Assembly (NCBI GenBank): GCA_964217345.1
Contig: CAXPJI010000009.1
Span: 1 to 47,762 of the forward strand
From: UBA3478 sp964217345
GTDB lineage: Bacteria > Bacteroidota > Bacteroidia > Flavobacteriales > Flavobacteriaceae
Reading direction: 5' to 3'
DNA length: 47,762 nucleotides
The number at the start of each line of letters is the position of its first letter. Position 1 is the first letter of the stretch. The translations under genes and the position numbers were made by a program. Shown here in pieces: positions 1-7,024 of the stretch. The notes below the pieces were generated by a model, which had not been told where the DNA came from, ran no database searches, and worked only from the letters and a program-made list of their open reading frames with translations.

Positions 1-428
1 GCCAATTCAATAGCGGTTGCAAAACAGCCAGGATTGGCAATTGCCTGAGCCTTTTCTATTTGTTCGCGATGAATTTCAGGTAAACCATAAACAAATTTCC
101 GCTCTTGAAAATTCGCATGGGTGGATAAACGAAAATCGTTGCTTAAATCAATAACGATTGTTGTGGCTGAAAAGTGATGGGCTTTCAAAAAAGCCGCCGA
201 ATGCCCATGACCTAAACACAAGAAAAGGACATCGACCTCGGGATTGACCTGATCGGTAAAGGCCAAATCAATTTCTCCCCATAAATCGGCATGGGTTTCG
301 CTAATTTTGGTTCCAGGTCGGGTGGTGCTGTAAACAAAATCAAGTGCCAATGCGGGATGAAGTAGAACAAGACGTAAAAGTTCTCCACCTGTGTAGCCCG
401 ACCCTCCTATAATTCCAACTGTCTTCAT
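1..428 (-). CDS. argC: N-acetyl-gamma-glutamyl-phosphate reductase, N-terminal part (cut by window edge)
   Basis: NADPH-dependent reduction of N-acyl-gamma-glutamyl phosphate to the semialdehyde, third step of arginine synthesis, in the cytoplasm. About 142 codons are visible, starting MKTVGIIGGSGYTGGEL with the Rossmann nucleotide-binding GGSGYTGG at residues 8-15. The catalytic-cysteine motif NPGCFAT follows, with Cys at about residue 135. The reading frame runs open off the left edge, so the C-terminal half lies outside the window. The ATG (426-428) overlaps the TGA that ends the argG reading frame (425-427) in an ATGA arrangement, which indicates one operon and probably coupled translation. 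The argG frame just upstream contains a premature stop, which could lower argC expression by polarity. The identification is firm. Confidence 0.95.
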   Translation of the reverse strand, partial: MKTVGIIGGSGYTGGELLRLVLLHPALALDFVYSTTRPGTKISETHADLWGEIDLAFTDQVNPEVDVLFLCLGHGHSAAFLKAHHFSATTIVIDLSNDFRLSTHANFQERKFVYGLPEIHREQIEKAQAIANPGCFATAIEL

Positions 429-1621
429 TCTTCTGTTGTTTTATTTACATGGGTATAAATTTTGTGCGCGTTGGCACTTATCTTGATAAATCCTTTGGCC
501 TCTTCTGCTGTCCATGCCTTGTTCATTTCGCCATAACTACCAAAAGAAGGCGTCATCAAATCGAAAGGAGAAGCAATCCCTTCCAGTTCAAAGCGATAGG
601 GATGGAGGGTGATAAAAACATCTCCTGTCACAGTTGTCTGACTGCTTTCTAAAAAGGCTTCAATATCACGCATGACAGCATCGAAATAATTGCCCTCGTG
701 TAATTGCATGCCATAAAAATTGGCCAATTGCTCTTTTTGAAATTGTTGCCATTTGCTTTAGGTGTGTTTTTCTAAGAGGTGATGAGCTTTAAGAATAATT
801 AGAGGAGCTGCGGCTTCAAACCCGACTCTTCCCTTGATTCCAATAATGGTATCGCCCACGTGAATGTCTCTCCCTATTCCATAGGTTTTGGCAATGCTCT
901 GTAATTGTTGAATGATGCTTACCGGCTGATCTTCGATGCCATCTAGCGCAACAATTTGTCCTTTCTCAAAGGAGAGGGTTATTTTTCGAGGAGTCGTGTG
1001 TGAAACTTGGCTGGGGTAAGCCGCTTCTGGGAGGGTTAAATGAGACGTCAAAGTCTCACTTCCACCAACACTTGTGCCCCATAAACCTTGATTGACCGAA
1101 TATTGTGCTTTTTCCCAAGACAAGTCAATGCCTTGGCTTTGCAAATAAGCAATTTCATCTTCACGTGCAAGTTGTTGATCCCTTATCGGGGTAATAATTT
1201 CTATTTCTGGGGCTAAGATTTGAAAGATTAGATCAAATCGAACTTGATCGTTTCCTGCTCCGGTCGAACCGTGAACGATTGCATTTGCACCTACCTTTTT
1301 TGCATATTCAATGAGTACCATTGCCTGAGTAGCACGTTCGGCACTCACCGATAACGGATACGTATTATTTCTAAGTACATTTCCATAAATCAAGAAACGC
1401 AACACTTCGTTATATAGTCGATCGCGTGCATCAATACACTCATAATGACTTACTCCGAATGCTAAGGCCTTTTCTTCAATTGAAGCAACCTCTTCAGCTG
1501 AAAAGCCCCCCGTATTCACGGTAACCGCATAAACCTCATTCTGCTGATCACTTGCCATTAAGTGTGCACAATAAGAGGTGTCTAGTCCTCCTGAATAAGC
1601 GATAACTACTTTATTTTTCAT
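425..1621 (-). pseudogene. argG: Argininosuccinate synthase interrupted by one in-frame stop codon
   Basis: ATP-dependent condensation of citrulline and aspartate in arginine synthesis. Residues 1-287 (1621 to 761) start with the ATP-binding SGGLDTS at residues 10-16 and end HHLLEKHT. A TAA stands at 758-760. The same frame then continues SKWQQFQKEQLANFYGM and runs to TGA at 425-427, with the normal ArgG C-terminus (YGEMNKAWTAEEAKGFIKI). Joined, the frame is 398 codons plus stop, the usual family length, with no frameshift and no gap. Relatives have Leu where the TAA stands, so one base change (TTA to TAA) would explain it. Possible explanations are a real nonsense mutation, a sequencing error, readthrough, or restart at the TTG at 725-727. 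The start ATG overlaps the upstream GNAT gene by 11 bases. Gene identity is certain; functional state is not. Confidence 0.9.
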
Positions 1622-2162
1622 CGTTCTTGATTTTTTGATTTAAATGATTGTCATACAACATGCCGGTACAAAGGCACATTTTACGGTTAGTTCGAGTTAA
1701 GATGTCGTAATTGAGACAGGTCTGACATCCGTCCCAAAATTTAGGATCATCGGTTAACTCATTAAAGGTGACGGGCTTATATCCTAACTGATAATTGATC
1801 TTCATTACAGCAGACCCAGTAGTAATTCCAAAGATTTTAGCTTCTGGGTACTTCTGAATCGAGAGTTCCAAAACCTTCGATTTAATGGCCTTTGCTAAAC
1901 CTCTTCCGCGATAATCTTCTGAAATAATAAGGCCAGAGTGAGCGACGAAGTTCTTCCCGCCCCACACTTCAATATAACAGAAGCCGGCAAAAGTATCTCC
2001 GTCTAAGGCGATAACGGCATTCCCGTTAGTCATCTTAGTTTTGATGTACTCAGGGCTACGACGGGCAATGCCTGTACCGCGCTTTTGTGCAGCGTCCTGA
2101 ATAGTGTCGCAGATATGTTCTGCAAAGCGATGAAAAGATTCATCGGCAATAAATAGATCCAT
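1611..2162 (-). CDS. GNAT-family N-acyltransferase heading the arginine operon
   Basis: A 183-residue protein of the Gcn5-related acyltransferase fold. The acyl-CoA pyrophosphate-binding loop is visible in GLIISEDYRGRGLAKAIKSK (about residues 97-116, core RGRGLA), followed by a beta strand and helix typical of the fold. The tail contains a Cys-containing stretch (CQTCLNYDIL, MCLCTG). It is the first structural gene after the arginine leader peptide and overlaps argG by 11 bases, so it is co-transcribed with argG and argC. From this position I infer that it acts in arginine synthesis, possibly as the N-acylglutamate synthase that many Bacteroidota seem to lack in classical ArgA form. The sequence alone does not show the substrate. 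The ATG at 2162 is the only good start after the leader. Confidence 0.8.
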   Translation of the reverse strand: MDLFIADESFHRFAEHICDTIQDAAQKRGTGIARRSPEYIKTKMTNGNAVIALDGDTFAGFCYIEVWGGKNFVAHSGLIISEDYRGRGLAKAIKSKVLELSIQKYPEAKIFGITTGSAVMKINYQLGYKPVTFNELTDDPKFWDGCQTCLNYDILTRTNRKMCLCTGMLYDNHLNQKIKNDEK

Positions 2163-2184
2163 GATTAAAGAATCGTTGGGTTGT

Positions 2185-2260
2185 TTAAAAGTAAAAGGGT
2201 AATTGAGAATTCAGAGGGGGAAATGGACTCACCTATTTCCATAACAGCACTACACCCTTA
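2185..2260 (-). promoter_or_regulatory. Candidate attenuator region after the arg leader peptide
   Basis: Between the leader stop and the GNAT gene the minus-strand RNA can form a basal stem AAGGGT (2254-2259) with ACCCTT (2195-2200), followed by a U-rich run TTTTACTTTT. It encloses a hairpin GGAAAT/ATTTCC (arms 2235-2240 and 2219-2224, 10-base loop). A competing 7-bp pairing joins GTGCTGT (2244-2250) with ACAGCAC inside the leader coding region (2300-2306). Mutually exclusive stems beside a leader peptide are what transcription attenuation needs. The stems are short and were found by eye, without energy calculation. Confidence 0.35.
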
Positions 2261-2311
2261 CGGGCGGCGGCGACTAATACGTCGGATAGGAGTAATAATG
2301 TGCTGTGTCAT
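2258..2311 (-). CDS. Arginine-rich leader peptide of the arg operon
   Basis: A 17-codon reading frame, MTQHIITPIRRISRRRP followed by TAA, lies about 95 bases before the first gene of the arginine operon. Five codons are Arg (CGA, CGT, CGC, CGC, CGC), clustered near the end as in amino-acid attenuator leaders. A promoter (TTG-N19-TAGTTTTA, 2322-2351) sits directly upstream and would place the transcript start a few bases before the ATG. Downstream RNA can form alternative stems. Established knowledge: leader peptides rich in the regulated amino acid control his, trp, thr and ilv operons by ribosome stalling. Using this for arginine in this organism is my inference; the composition, position and promoter all fit. 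Confidence 0.75.
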   Translation of the reverse strand: MTQHIITPIRRISRRRP

Positions 2312-2321
2312 TTTCACGGGG

Positions 2322-2351
2322 TAAAACTACTCTTTTATGTGAGTCACACAA
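2322..2351 (-). promoter_or_regulatory. Arginine operon promoter with palindrome in the spacer
   Basis: Minus strand TTG (2349-2351), 19-base spacer, TAGTTTTA (2322-2329). This matches the Bacteroidota sigma-factor consensus TTG-N17-23-TAnnTTTG except for the last base. The spacer contains TGTGACTCACA (2338-2348), a palindrome with 5-bp arms around one central base, suitably placed for a repressor or activator. The expected start of transcription is only a few bases before the leader-peptide ATG at 2311. Confidence 0.55.
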
Positions 2352-2492
2352 TGTTTTGTTGAATTTTTAACAAAAAAAGTACTTTGTGAAGAAATTGTAG
2401 CTGAGGGAGTTACCAGATTTTGAGCTTTCAGGTAATCGATAACTATCTCCAAATAAGGTCGGCAAAGCAACCAATTAGCGCAACCTTTTCAA

Positions 2493-2523
2493 ACAAAAAA
2501 CACGGCCCAAATTGGGCCGTGTT
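2493..2523 (-). terminator. Intrinsic terminator of the tRNA-Ala gene
   Basis: Perfect stem AACACGGCCC / GGGCCGTGTT (arms 2514-2523 and 2499-2508 on the minus strand) with a five-base loop, followed on the minus strand by a T tract (2494-2500). It lies 15 bases after the tRNA 3' end, so it ends the tRNA transcript and shields the arg promoter region downstream. Confidence 0.9.
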
Positions 2524-2538
2524 CGATGGTGCTCTAAG

Positions 2539-2612
2539 TGGAGAATACCGGATTCGAACCGGTGGCCTCTTGCCTGCCAGGCAAGCGCTCTAGCCAACTG
2601 AGCTAATCCCCC
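2539..2612 (-). tRNA. tRNA-Ala (anticodon GGC)
   Basis: 74-base cloverleaf. Acceptor arm GGGGGAT pairs with ATTCTCC and includes the G3-U70 wobble that marks tRNA-Ala. The D arm is GCTC/GAGC, the anticodon arm CTTGC-CTGGCAG-GCAAG has anticodon GGC, the variable loop is AGGCC, and the T arm is ACCGG-TTCGAAT-CCGGT. The discriminator base is A, and CCA is not encoded. A weak -7-like TATCTTGC lies about 17 bases upstream on the minus strand, and a strong terminator follows. It appears to be a single-gene unit. Confidence 0.97.
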
Positions 2613-2719
2613 AGAAGTGGGCGCAAGATAGTGAAAATGGGTGATTTGAATTAAAAATGATTATGAATTAGGACTGTACCAAAACTATTCAGTTCAAAAA
2701 ATTACACTACCTTAACTTA

Positions 2720-3166
2720 ATGAAAATCAAAAAATTGCATTTTTTCATGTTCTTTGTTTTATCCTCGCCATGCTTCGGCCAAAATCAGGAATCCATGAGA
2801 GTGATTACTAGTATTGGCGATACCATAACGGTAAATCGCAATGTCTTTGAGTTTTTTAAGTCCCAAGAATTCCCTCGATACAACTACAACAATCACTGGT
2901 ATTGGAATAATTGGTACTGGTCTAATTACTCTTTTGAAACTGGCGCTCTTCGATCCCCATCAGATTTTTATCGAATACAAGAATGGACACGAAGAAGCAT
3001 GAATGGAGAGGTAGGCTCTCTTACCGGAGGGTTAAACCAATCCATTATTAATCAAGAAAGAAAAGACTCCTATCAGCCGAGAAGGTCCTTCAATAATTCC
3101 TCAAGCAGGCCCTACATTTCGCGGAACAGCTCCTCTAGTTCACCCTCGATCAAAAAACAGAACTAA
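2720..3166 (+). CDS. Small secreted aromatic- and asparagine-rich protein, function unknown
   Basis: 148 residues. The N-terminus is a Sec signal peptide (lysines, hydrophobic core FFMFFVLSS, likely cleavage after CFG before QNQES). The mature part begins with a short ordered stretch (SMRVITSIGDTITVNRNVFEFF). It then has a striking Tyr/Trp/Asn cluster, NYNNHWYWNNWYWSNYSF, and ends in a Ser/Asn/Arg-rich tail that looks disordered. I do not recognise a family. The protein is probably periplasmic or outer-membrane associated; no lipobox is seen. It is transcribed alone, convergent with the plug/TPR gene, with only 7 bases between the two stop codons. Confidence 0.65.
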   Translation: MKIKKLHFFMFFVLSSPCFGQNQESMRVITSIGDTITVNRNVFEFFKSQEFPRYNYNNHWYWNNWYWSNYSFETGALRSPSDFYRIQEWTRRSMNGEVGSLTGGLNQSIINQERKDSYQPRRSFNNSSSRPYISRNSSSSSPSIKKQN

Positions 3167-3173
3167 CTAAAGA

Positions 3174-4871
3174 CTAATTCGTTAGAGTTCCCAGAAGTAC
3201 TAACTCATCTTCTGCTGTTAATTTTTTGAACAATATTACCGGGGTTTCGCTCGAGTTCGGGTACTTCGTACGAGCGACTAGTTTTACAGAAGATGGGGTT
3301 TGCTTTTTGTTTCCGAGATATTTCAAATACACCTTCCACTCTCCTCTTAGGTTTTGATCAATAAAGAATTCGAGACTAGAAAGACCGAGTGCTTTGTTAT
3401 TATTAATGAGGTCTAAATTCGCCCAGGTGCTATAGTTTTCAGTGAAATATTGATTCTCTGGATTGACAAAGAAGAGTTCGAACTCTGTTTCGGTTTCATC
3501 AAAATACAAAGTCACCTCGGTGCCTGCCTCCTCTGAATCCCATTCAAAATCTAGGTCTGCAAAGGCTTCCTTATTTCGCTTCAAAAACGAATCATAGCTG
3601 CGGTCGAAATTATACAACAGACCCTCTTCAGAAGGAGCTACTATAAACCCAGAATTAACCAGGTTGGTTGCTCGAACATATAGTGATAACGCCTTCTGTA
3701 ATTGTCCTAGCGACTCATAGGTGTCTGCAAGGTCTAAATACGATTGTAAATAGTTAGGACGTAGTCTAAAGGCTGTCTGAAAAAAGGTCAGTGATGTTTT
3801 AAAGTCTCCTGTCGAATGAAGCCAATATCCATAAGCTTTTATAGAAGGGGCATGATCGCGATACTTATCTAGATAGATTTGATGTAGCTCTACAAGCTCC
3901 TCGTTCAGCTTCAATTCGTTCATTTTCTGGGCAACTGAGATCCAGTCATAATTAGAGAATGAAGATCCCGCTCTAGATAAATAGTCTATTAGGTTCTCTT
4001 CGTCGTCGAAAGACTGAATGAGTTTAGACTGTTTTGAGTCGTATAAATTGTCATCTTCAAGGACCTCGTATTTGAAAAGATTGTCGTCTAGGCGTGCGAG
4101 ATCAATGGGCTTTCCATCTTCTCCGACCGGATGAATGTTCGAATTCTGAGTATTGATAATGACCATTCCGCCGGCTCCAAAAGATCCATATCGCGTATTT
4201 GCAGATCGAGACGGAATGATGGCTAGTCTAAAAATACTATTGGCATCTAACCAGGTAGGATACGTGTCGTATAATACGTTGTCAATGTCATATCCCGCTG
4301 GAATAGCACTAAAACTAGCTGTTTCTCTCAAGAAAATCTGAGGCATTCCTTGTCCATCATTGGCAATTTTAACTCCCGGAAATCGGCCTCGTATCATGGT
4401 TGCAAGGTCTCCGCCCGCTTGAACCATGTTCTTTTCATTCATGGTTCTAATCTGATAACTCGCAGACTCTGTATCTAAATACCCAAAGACCGTTTTTACA
4501 ATGGCCGGGTTGGCATTATATTCTTTATAAAGCTCTTTTAAGGTTTTCTGACCTTTTCGTTTAACCACCACGTTGTCGAGTTCGGTGATTTCATCCTCTA
4601 ATTGAACGTTTAGCGTTCGGGTAACATCTTCAACAACAAAAACGAGACTTCGTTTACCGGGAAAAGAGAATTGAAGACGATCGCCGATATTAGCCATAAT
4701 CTCATAACCTCCTCGATTATCCGTTGTGATACTGGTCTTTTGAGTTAGATTCTCAACCGTGCCAAGGGGCAACGCAGCAAACTGATCACTGAGCGTTCCC
4801 TTTACTAATTGTTGTGCAGTAAGAAAACCACTACTAAGAATAAGAAAGAAAAGTAAAAACGCTTTTTTCAT
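3174..4871 (-). CDS. Secreted protein with carboxypeptidase-regulatory-like domain, TonB-receptor plug-like domain and TPR repeats
   Basis: 565 residues from the ATG at 4869-4871; an in-frame TTG three codons upstream is less likely. A signal peptide ends near residue 19 (FLTA|QQ). Residues about 20-100 look like the beta-sandwich CarboxypepD_reg-like domain that precedes SusC-type receptors. Residues about 110-245 resemble a TonB receptor plug (MIRGRFPGVKI, then FGAGGMVIINT). There is no beta barrel after it. Residues about 320-420 form TPR-like helices (HSTGDFKTSLTFFQTAFRLR, ADTYESLGQLQKALSLYVRA), followed by a beta-rich C-terminal part. It is probably periplasmic and could work as an adaptor in an outer-membrane complex; this role is inference. 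A perfect -7 box lies at 4892-4899. Confidence 0.75.
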   Translation of the reverse strand: MKKAFLLFFLILSSGFLTAQQLVKGTLSDQFAALPLGTVENLTQKTSITTDNRGGYEIMANIGDRLQFSFPGKRSLVFVVEDVTRTLNVQLEDEITELDNVVVKRKGQKTLKELYKEYNANPAIVKTVFGYLDTESASYQIRTMNEKNMVQAGGDLATMIRGRFPGVKIANDGQGMPQIFLRETASFSAIPAGYDIDNVLYDTYPTWLDANSIFRLAIIPSRSANTRYGSFGAGGMVIINTQNSNIHPVGEDGKPIDLARLDDNLFKYEVLEDDNLYDSKQSKLIQSFDDEENLIDYLSRAGSSFSNYDWISVAQKMNELKLNEELVELHQIYLDKYRDHAPSIKAYGYWLHSTGDFKTSLTFFQTAFRLRPNYLQSYLDLADTYESLGQLQKALSLYVRATNLVNSGFIVAPSEEGLLYNFDRSYDSFLKRNKEAFADLDFEWDSEEAGTEVTLYFDETETEFELFFVNPENQYFTENYSTWANLDLINNNKALGLSSLEFFIDQNLRGEWKVYLKYLGNKKQTPSSVKLVARTKYPNSSETPVILFKKLTAEDELVLLGTLTN

Positions 4872-4891
4872 GAACTTCAAATTGTACTTAT

Positions 4892-4899
4892 CAAAGATA
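4892..4899 (-). promoter_or_regulatory. -7 promoter box of the plug/TPR protein gene
   Basis: Minus strand TATCTTTG, an exact match to the Bacteroidota -7 consensus TAnnTTTG, 20 bases before the ATG at 4871. No clear TTG at -33. Confidence 0.45.
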
Positions 4900-4961
4900 A
4901 TATCTGAAGCCCATTAAAATTTGCTAAGGCTTCGTTAAATTGGGATGCAAAATAGTCTCCT

Positions 4962-5462
4962 ATGATTCGGCCTGCCGTCAAAACAGATCTTTCGAAGATT
5001 ATTCAAATCACTCAGGCTTGCGCAAAGCATCTATGTGAGATGGATATCTTTCAGTGGAATGAAAACTATCCGTCTCTTGAGGCCTTTGAAAAAGACCTTT
5101 TTAATGAGGAACTTTTTGTCTTAGAAATTGAGGATGACGTTATTGGGGCAATTGTGATATCAACTAGGAAAGACAAGGTTTACGAGCCCATTGATTGGCT
5201 AACTGAAGACTCAACAAACGGATATCTTCATCGCCTATGCGTACACCCCAAACATCAAGGCACGGGTCATGCCCGTGCACTGCTCGACTTTGCTGAAACT
5301 CATCTTAAAGAGCTGGGGGCGGTATCGGTTCGGTTAGACACCTTTTCAAGGAATCTTCGCAATAATAAACTCTACGAGGCTCGAGGCTATAGACGCCTTG
5401 GTGATGTATACTTTGAGCAGAAAAGTCCTTTTCCTTTTCACTGTTACGAGAAGCTTTTATAG
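4962..5462 (+). CDS. GNAT-family N-acetyltransferase
   Basis: 166 residues, a single GNAT domain. The acyl-CoA-binding segment is RLCVHPKHQGTGHARALLDF (about residues 90-109, with Q-x-x-G-x-G/A character), followed by the conserved late strand VRLDTFSRNLRNNKLYEARGY. This is close to the RimI/PhnO-like group of unassigned acetyltransferases. The substrate cannot be told. The ATG at 4962 starts the domain directly (MIRPAVKTDLSKIIQITQAC). The gene is divergent from the plug/TPR gene and is followed 19 bases later by the enoyl-CoA hydratase gene, which may have its own promoter. Confidence 0.85.
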   Translation: MIRPAVKTDLSKIIQITQACAKHLCEMDIFQWNENYPSLEAFEKDLFNEELFVLEIEDDVIGAIVISTRKDKVYEPIDWLTEDSTNGYLHRLCVHPKHQGTGHARALLDFAETHLKELGAVSVRLDTFSRNLRNNKLYEARGYRRLGDVYFEQKSPFPFHCYEKLL

Positions 5463-5469
5463 ATAATCT

Positions 5470-5477
5470 TACCTTTG
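5470..5477 (+). promoter_or_regulatory. -7 promoter box just before the enoyl-CoA hydratase gene
   Basis: TACCTTTG, an exact match to TAnnTTTG, ends four bases before the ATG at 5482. If used, the mRNA would be nearly leaderless. No clear -33 TTG was found, so chance remains possible. Confidence 0.35.
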
Positions 5478-5481
5478 GTTT

Positions 5482-6246
5482 ATGGATCCTTATACCCTCG
5501 AGTTACGTATAGACAATCGTATTGGCAGAATCACATTTGGTCATCCATCAAAAAATGCGATGACCAGCGAGATGTTGAATAAGCTTGCCGAGCTCATCGA
5601 CAAAGCCAATGAATCTCAATTGTGTGCGATTGTGCTATCCTCTGTTGGATCTTCGGTTTTCTGTGCTGGGGCAAATTTTGATGAGTTACTAGCTCTTGAA
5701 AATGAGGAACAAGCAACGGCATTTTTTAGCGGCTTTGCCAAAGTAATTTTAGCTATCCAAAGATCAAAAGCGCTAGTAATTGGCCGCATTCAGGGTAAGG
5801 CTGTAGGAGGGGGTGTAGGATTAATTGCATCTTGTGATTACTGCTTTGCTACAGAAACGGCTTCGATTAAACTCTCTGAGATTGGTATTGGTATTGCTCC
5901 GTTGGTTATAGAACCAGCTGTTAGCCGAAAAATTGGAGTTGGAGCCATGGCAGAGTTCGCACTGAACCCGAACGAATGGAAGAACTTTGAGTGGGCTCAA
6001 ACAAATAAATTATACCAATCGGTATATTCTAGCGAAGTAGAATTAGACAAAGCTCTAGAAGAAAAACTAACCCAGCTCTCCGGTTATAGTCCTGATGCAT
6101 TAACTGCTTTAAAGCAATCGCTTTGGGAAGGAACCGAACATTACGAAGAATTGCTTTTTAAGAGAGCCAAAGAATCGGGCAAACTCTCCCTTACAGAGAA
6201 CGCTCGATTGATTCTTACTGCGTTCAAAAATCGTCGCAATGCATAA
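5482..6246 (+). CDS. Enoyl-CoA hydratase/isomerase family protein
   Basis: 254 residues, crotonase fold. The two oxyanion-hole segments are visible: FCAGANFDELL (about residues 62-72) and GKAVGGGVGLIASCDYCFA (about 105-123). SEIGIGIAP follows with the second catalytic-type Glu; the usual Pro before it is Ser. Likely acts on an acyl-CoA in fatty-acid or amino-acid degradation, possibly a methylglutaconyl-CoA-hydratase-like enzyme, but the exact substrate is not readable. The C-terminal helices for trimer formation are complete. It overlaps lpxH by 8 bases (6239-6246), so the two are co-transcribed. Confidence 0.85.
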   Translation: MDPYTLELRIDNRIGRITFGHPSKNAMTSEMLNKLAELIDKANESQLCAIVLSSVGSSVFCAGANFDELLALENEEQATAFFSGFAKVILAIQRSKALVIGRIQGKAVGGGVGLIASCDYCFATETASIKLSEIGIGIAPLVIEPAVSRKIGVGAMAEFALNPNEWKNFEWAQTNKLYQSVYSSEVELDKALEEKLTQLSGYSPDALTALKQSLWEGTEHYEELLFKRAKESGKLSLTENARLILTAFKNRRNA

Positions 6247-7024
6247 GATCACGAGCACGCTACCGGTCTACTTTGCAAGTGACCAACACTTCGGAGCGCC
6301 AGACAATTCGTCGAGTCGAGATAGAGAATTGCGATTTGTGGAGTGGCTTGAAGGACTTGAAGGCAAGACTGATGTATTGTTCTTGCTAGGCGATCTTTTT
6401 GACTTCTGGTATGAGTACAAAGAAGTGGTGCCTAAAGGGTTTACCCGAGTATTAGGAACATTAGCCCGGCTAAGAGATAAAGGAATGACGATTTATTTCT
6501 TCGTTGGAAATCACGACCTCTGGATGGGAGATTATTTCGAGAAAGAGCTCCAAATACCTGTCTTTCATGAGCCACAGCTTTTTGAAATTCAAGGCAAACG
6601 ATGCTTCATCGGGCACGGAGACGGCCTTGGGCCCGGCGATAAAGGGTATAAACGAATGAAAAAACTATTCACTAACCCCTTAGCTAAATGGTGTTTTTCG
6701 AGGCTTCATCCCAATTTTGCAGTACGATTAGGCAGATCGGCCTCTCTTAACAATAAACTCATCTCTGGTGACGAAGATGTCACATTTAAAGGAAGAGAAA
6801 ATGAGTGGTTAATCGCTTATTGCGAAGAAAAACTAAAACAGCATTCTTTTGACTATTTCTTATTTGGTCATCGCCATTATCCAATGAAAGTGCACCTCAA
6901 TGGTGGCGCCTTTTACTTCAACACAGGAGATTGGTTAAAATATGATAGTTATGCAATTATGGAAAAGGGAGAGTTAAGTCTCAAGAGTCTTCGCTCAGAC
7001 GTTAGTTTTCCTGAGATTCTCTGA
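6239..7024 (+). CDS. lpxH: UDP-2,3-diacylglucosamine diphosphatase
   Basis: 261-residue metallophosphoesterase that cleaves UDP-2,3-diacylglucosamine to lipid X in lipid A synthesis, at the inner face of the cytoplasmic membrane. Metal-binding motifs are in order: ASDQHFG (D-x-H), LGDLFDFW (G-D), FVGNHDLW (G-N-H-D), a His in FIGHGDGLGPGD, and FGHRHYP near the C-terminus. FYFNTGDWLKYDSYA is typical of the Bacteroidota LpxH branch. It overlaps the upstream enoyl-CoA hydratase gene by 8 bases. Its 3' end overlaps the convergent recJ gene by 23 bases. Confidence 0.9.
   Translation: MHKITSTLPVYFASDQHFGAPDNSSSRDRELRFVEWLEGLEGKTDVLFLLGDLFDFWYEYKEVVPKGFTRVLGTLARLRDKGMTIYFFVGNHDLWMGDYFEKELQIPVFHEPQLFEIQGKRCFIGHGDGLGPGDKGYKRMKKLFTNPLAKWCFSRLHPNFAVRLGRSASLNNKLISGDEDVTFKGRENEWLIAYCEEKLKQHSFDYFLFGHRHYPMKVHLNGGAFYFNTGDWLKYDSYAIMEKGELSLKSLRSDVSFPEIL

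Noticed and set aside
728..757. A frameshift or two separate genes at the argG break
   Set aside because: Both parts and the 30 bases between them are in one frame with a single stop codon, so it is an in-frame nonsense codon.
2219..2240. GGAAAT/ATTTCC hairpin as a stand-alone terminator
   Set aside because: No T tract follows the stem on either strand; it is only mentioned as part of the candidate attenuator.
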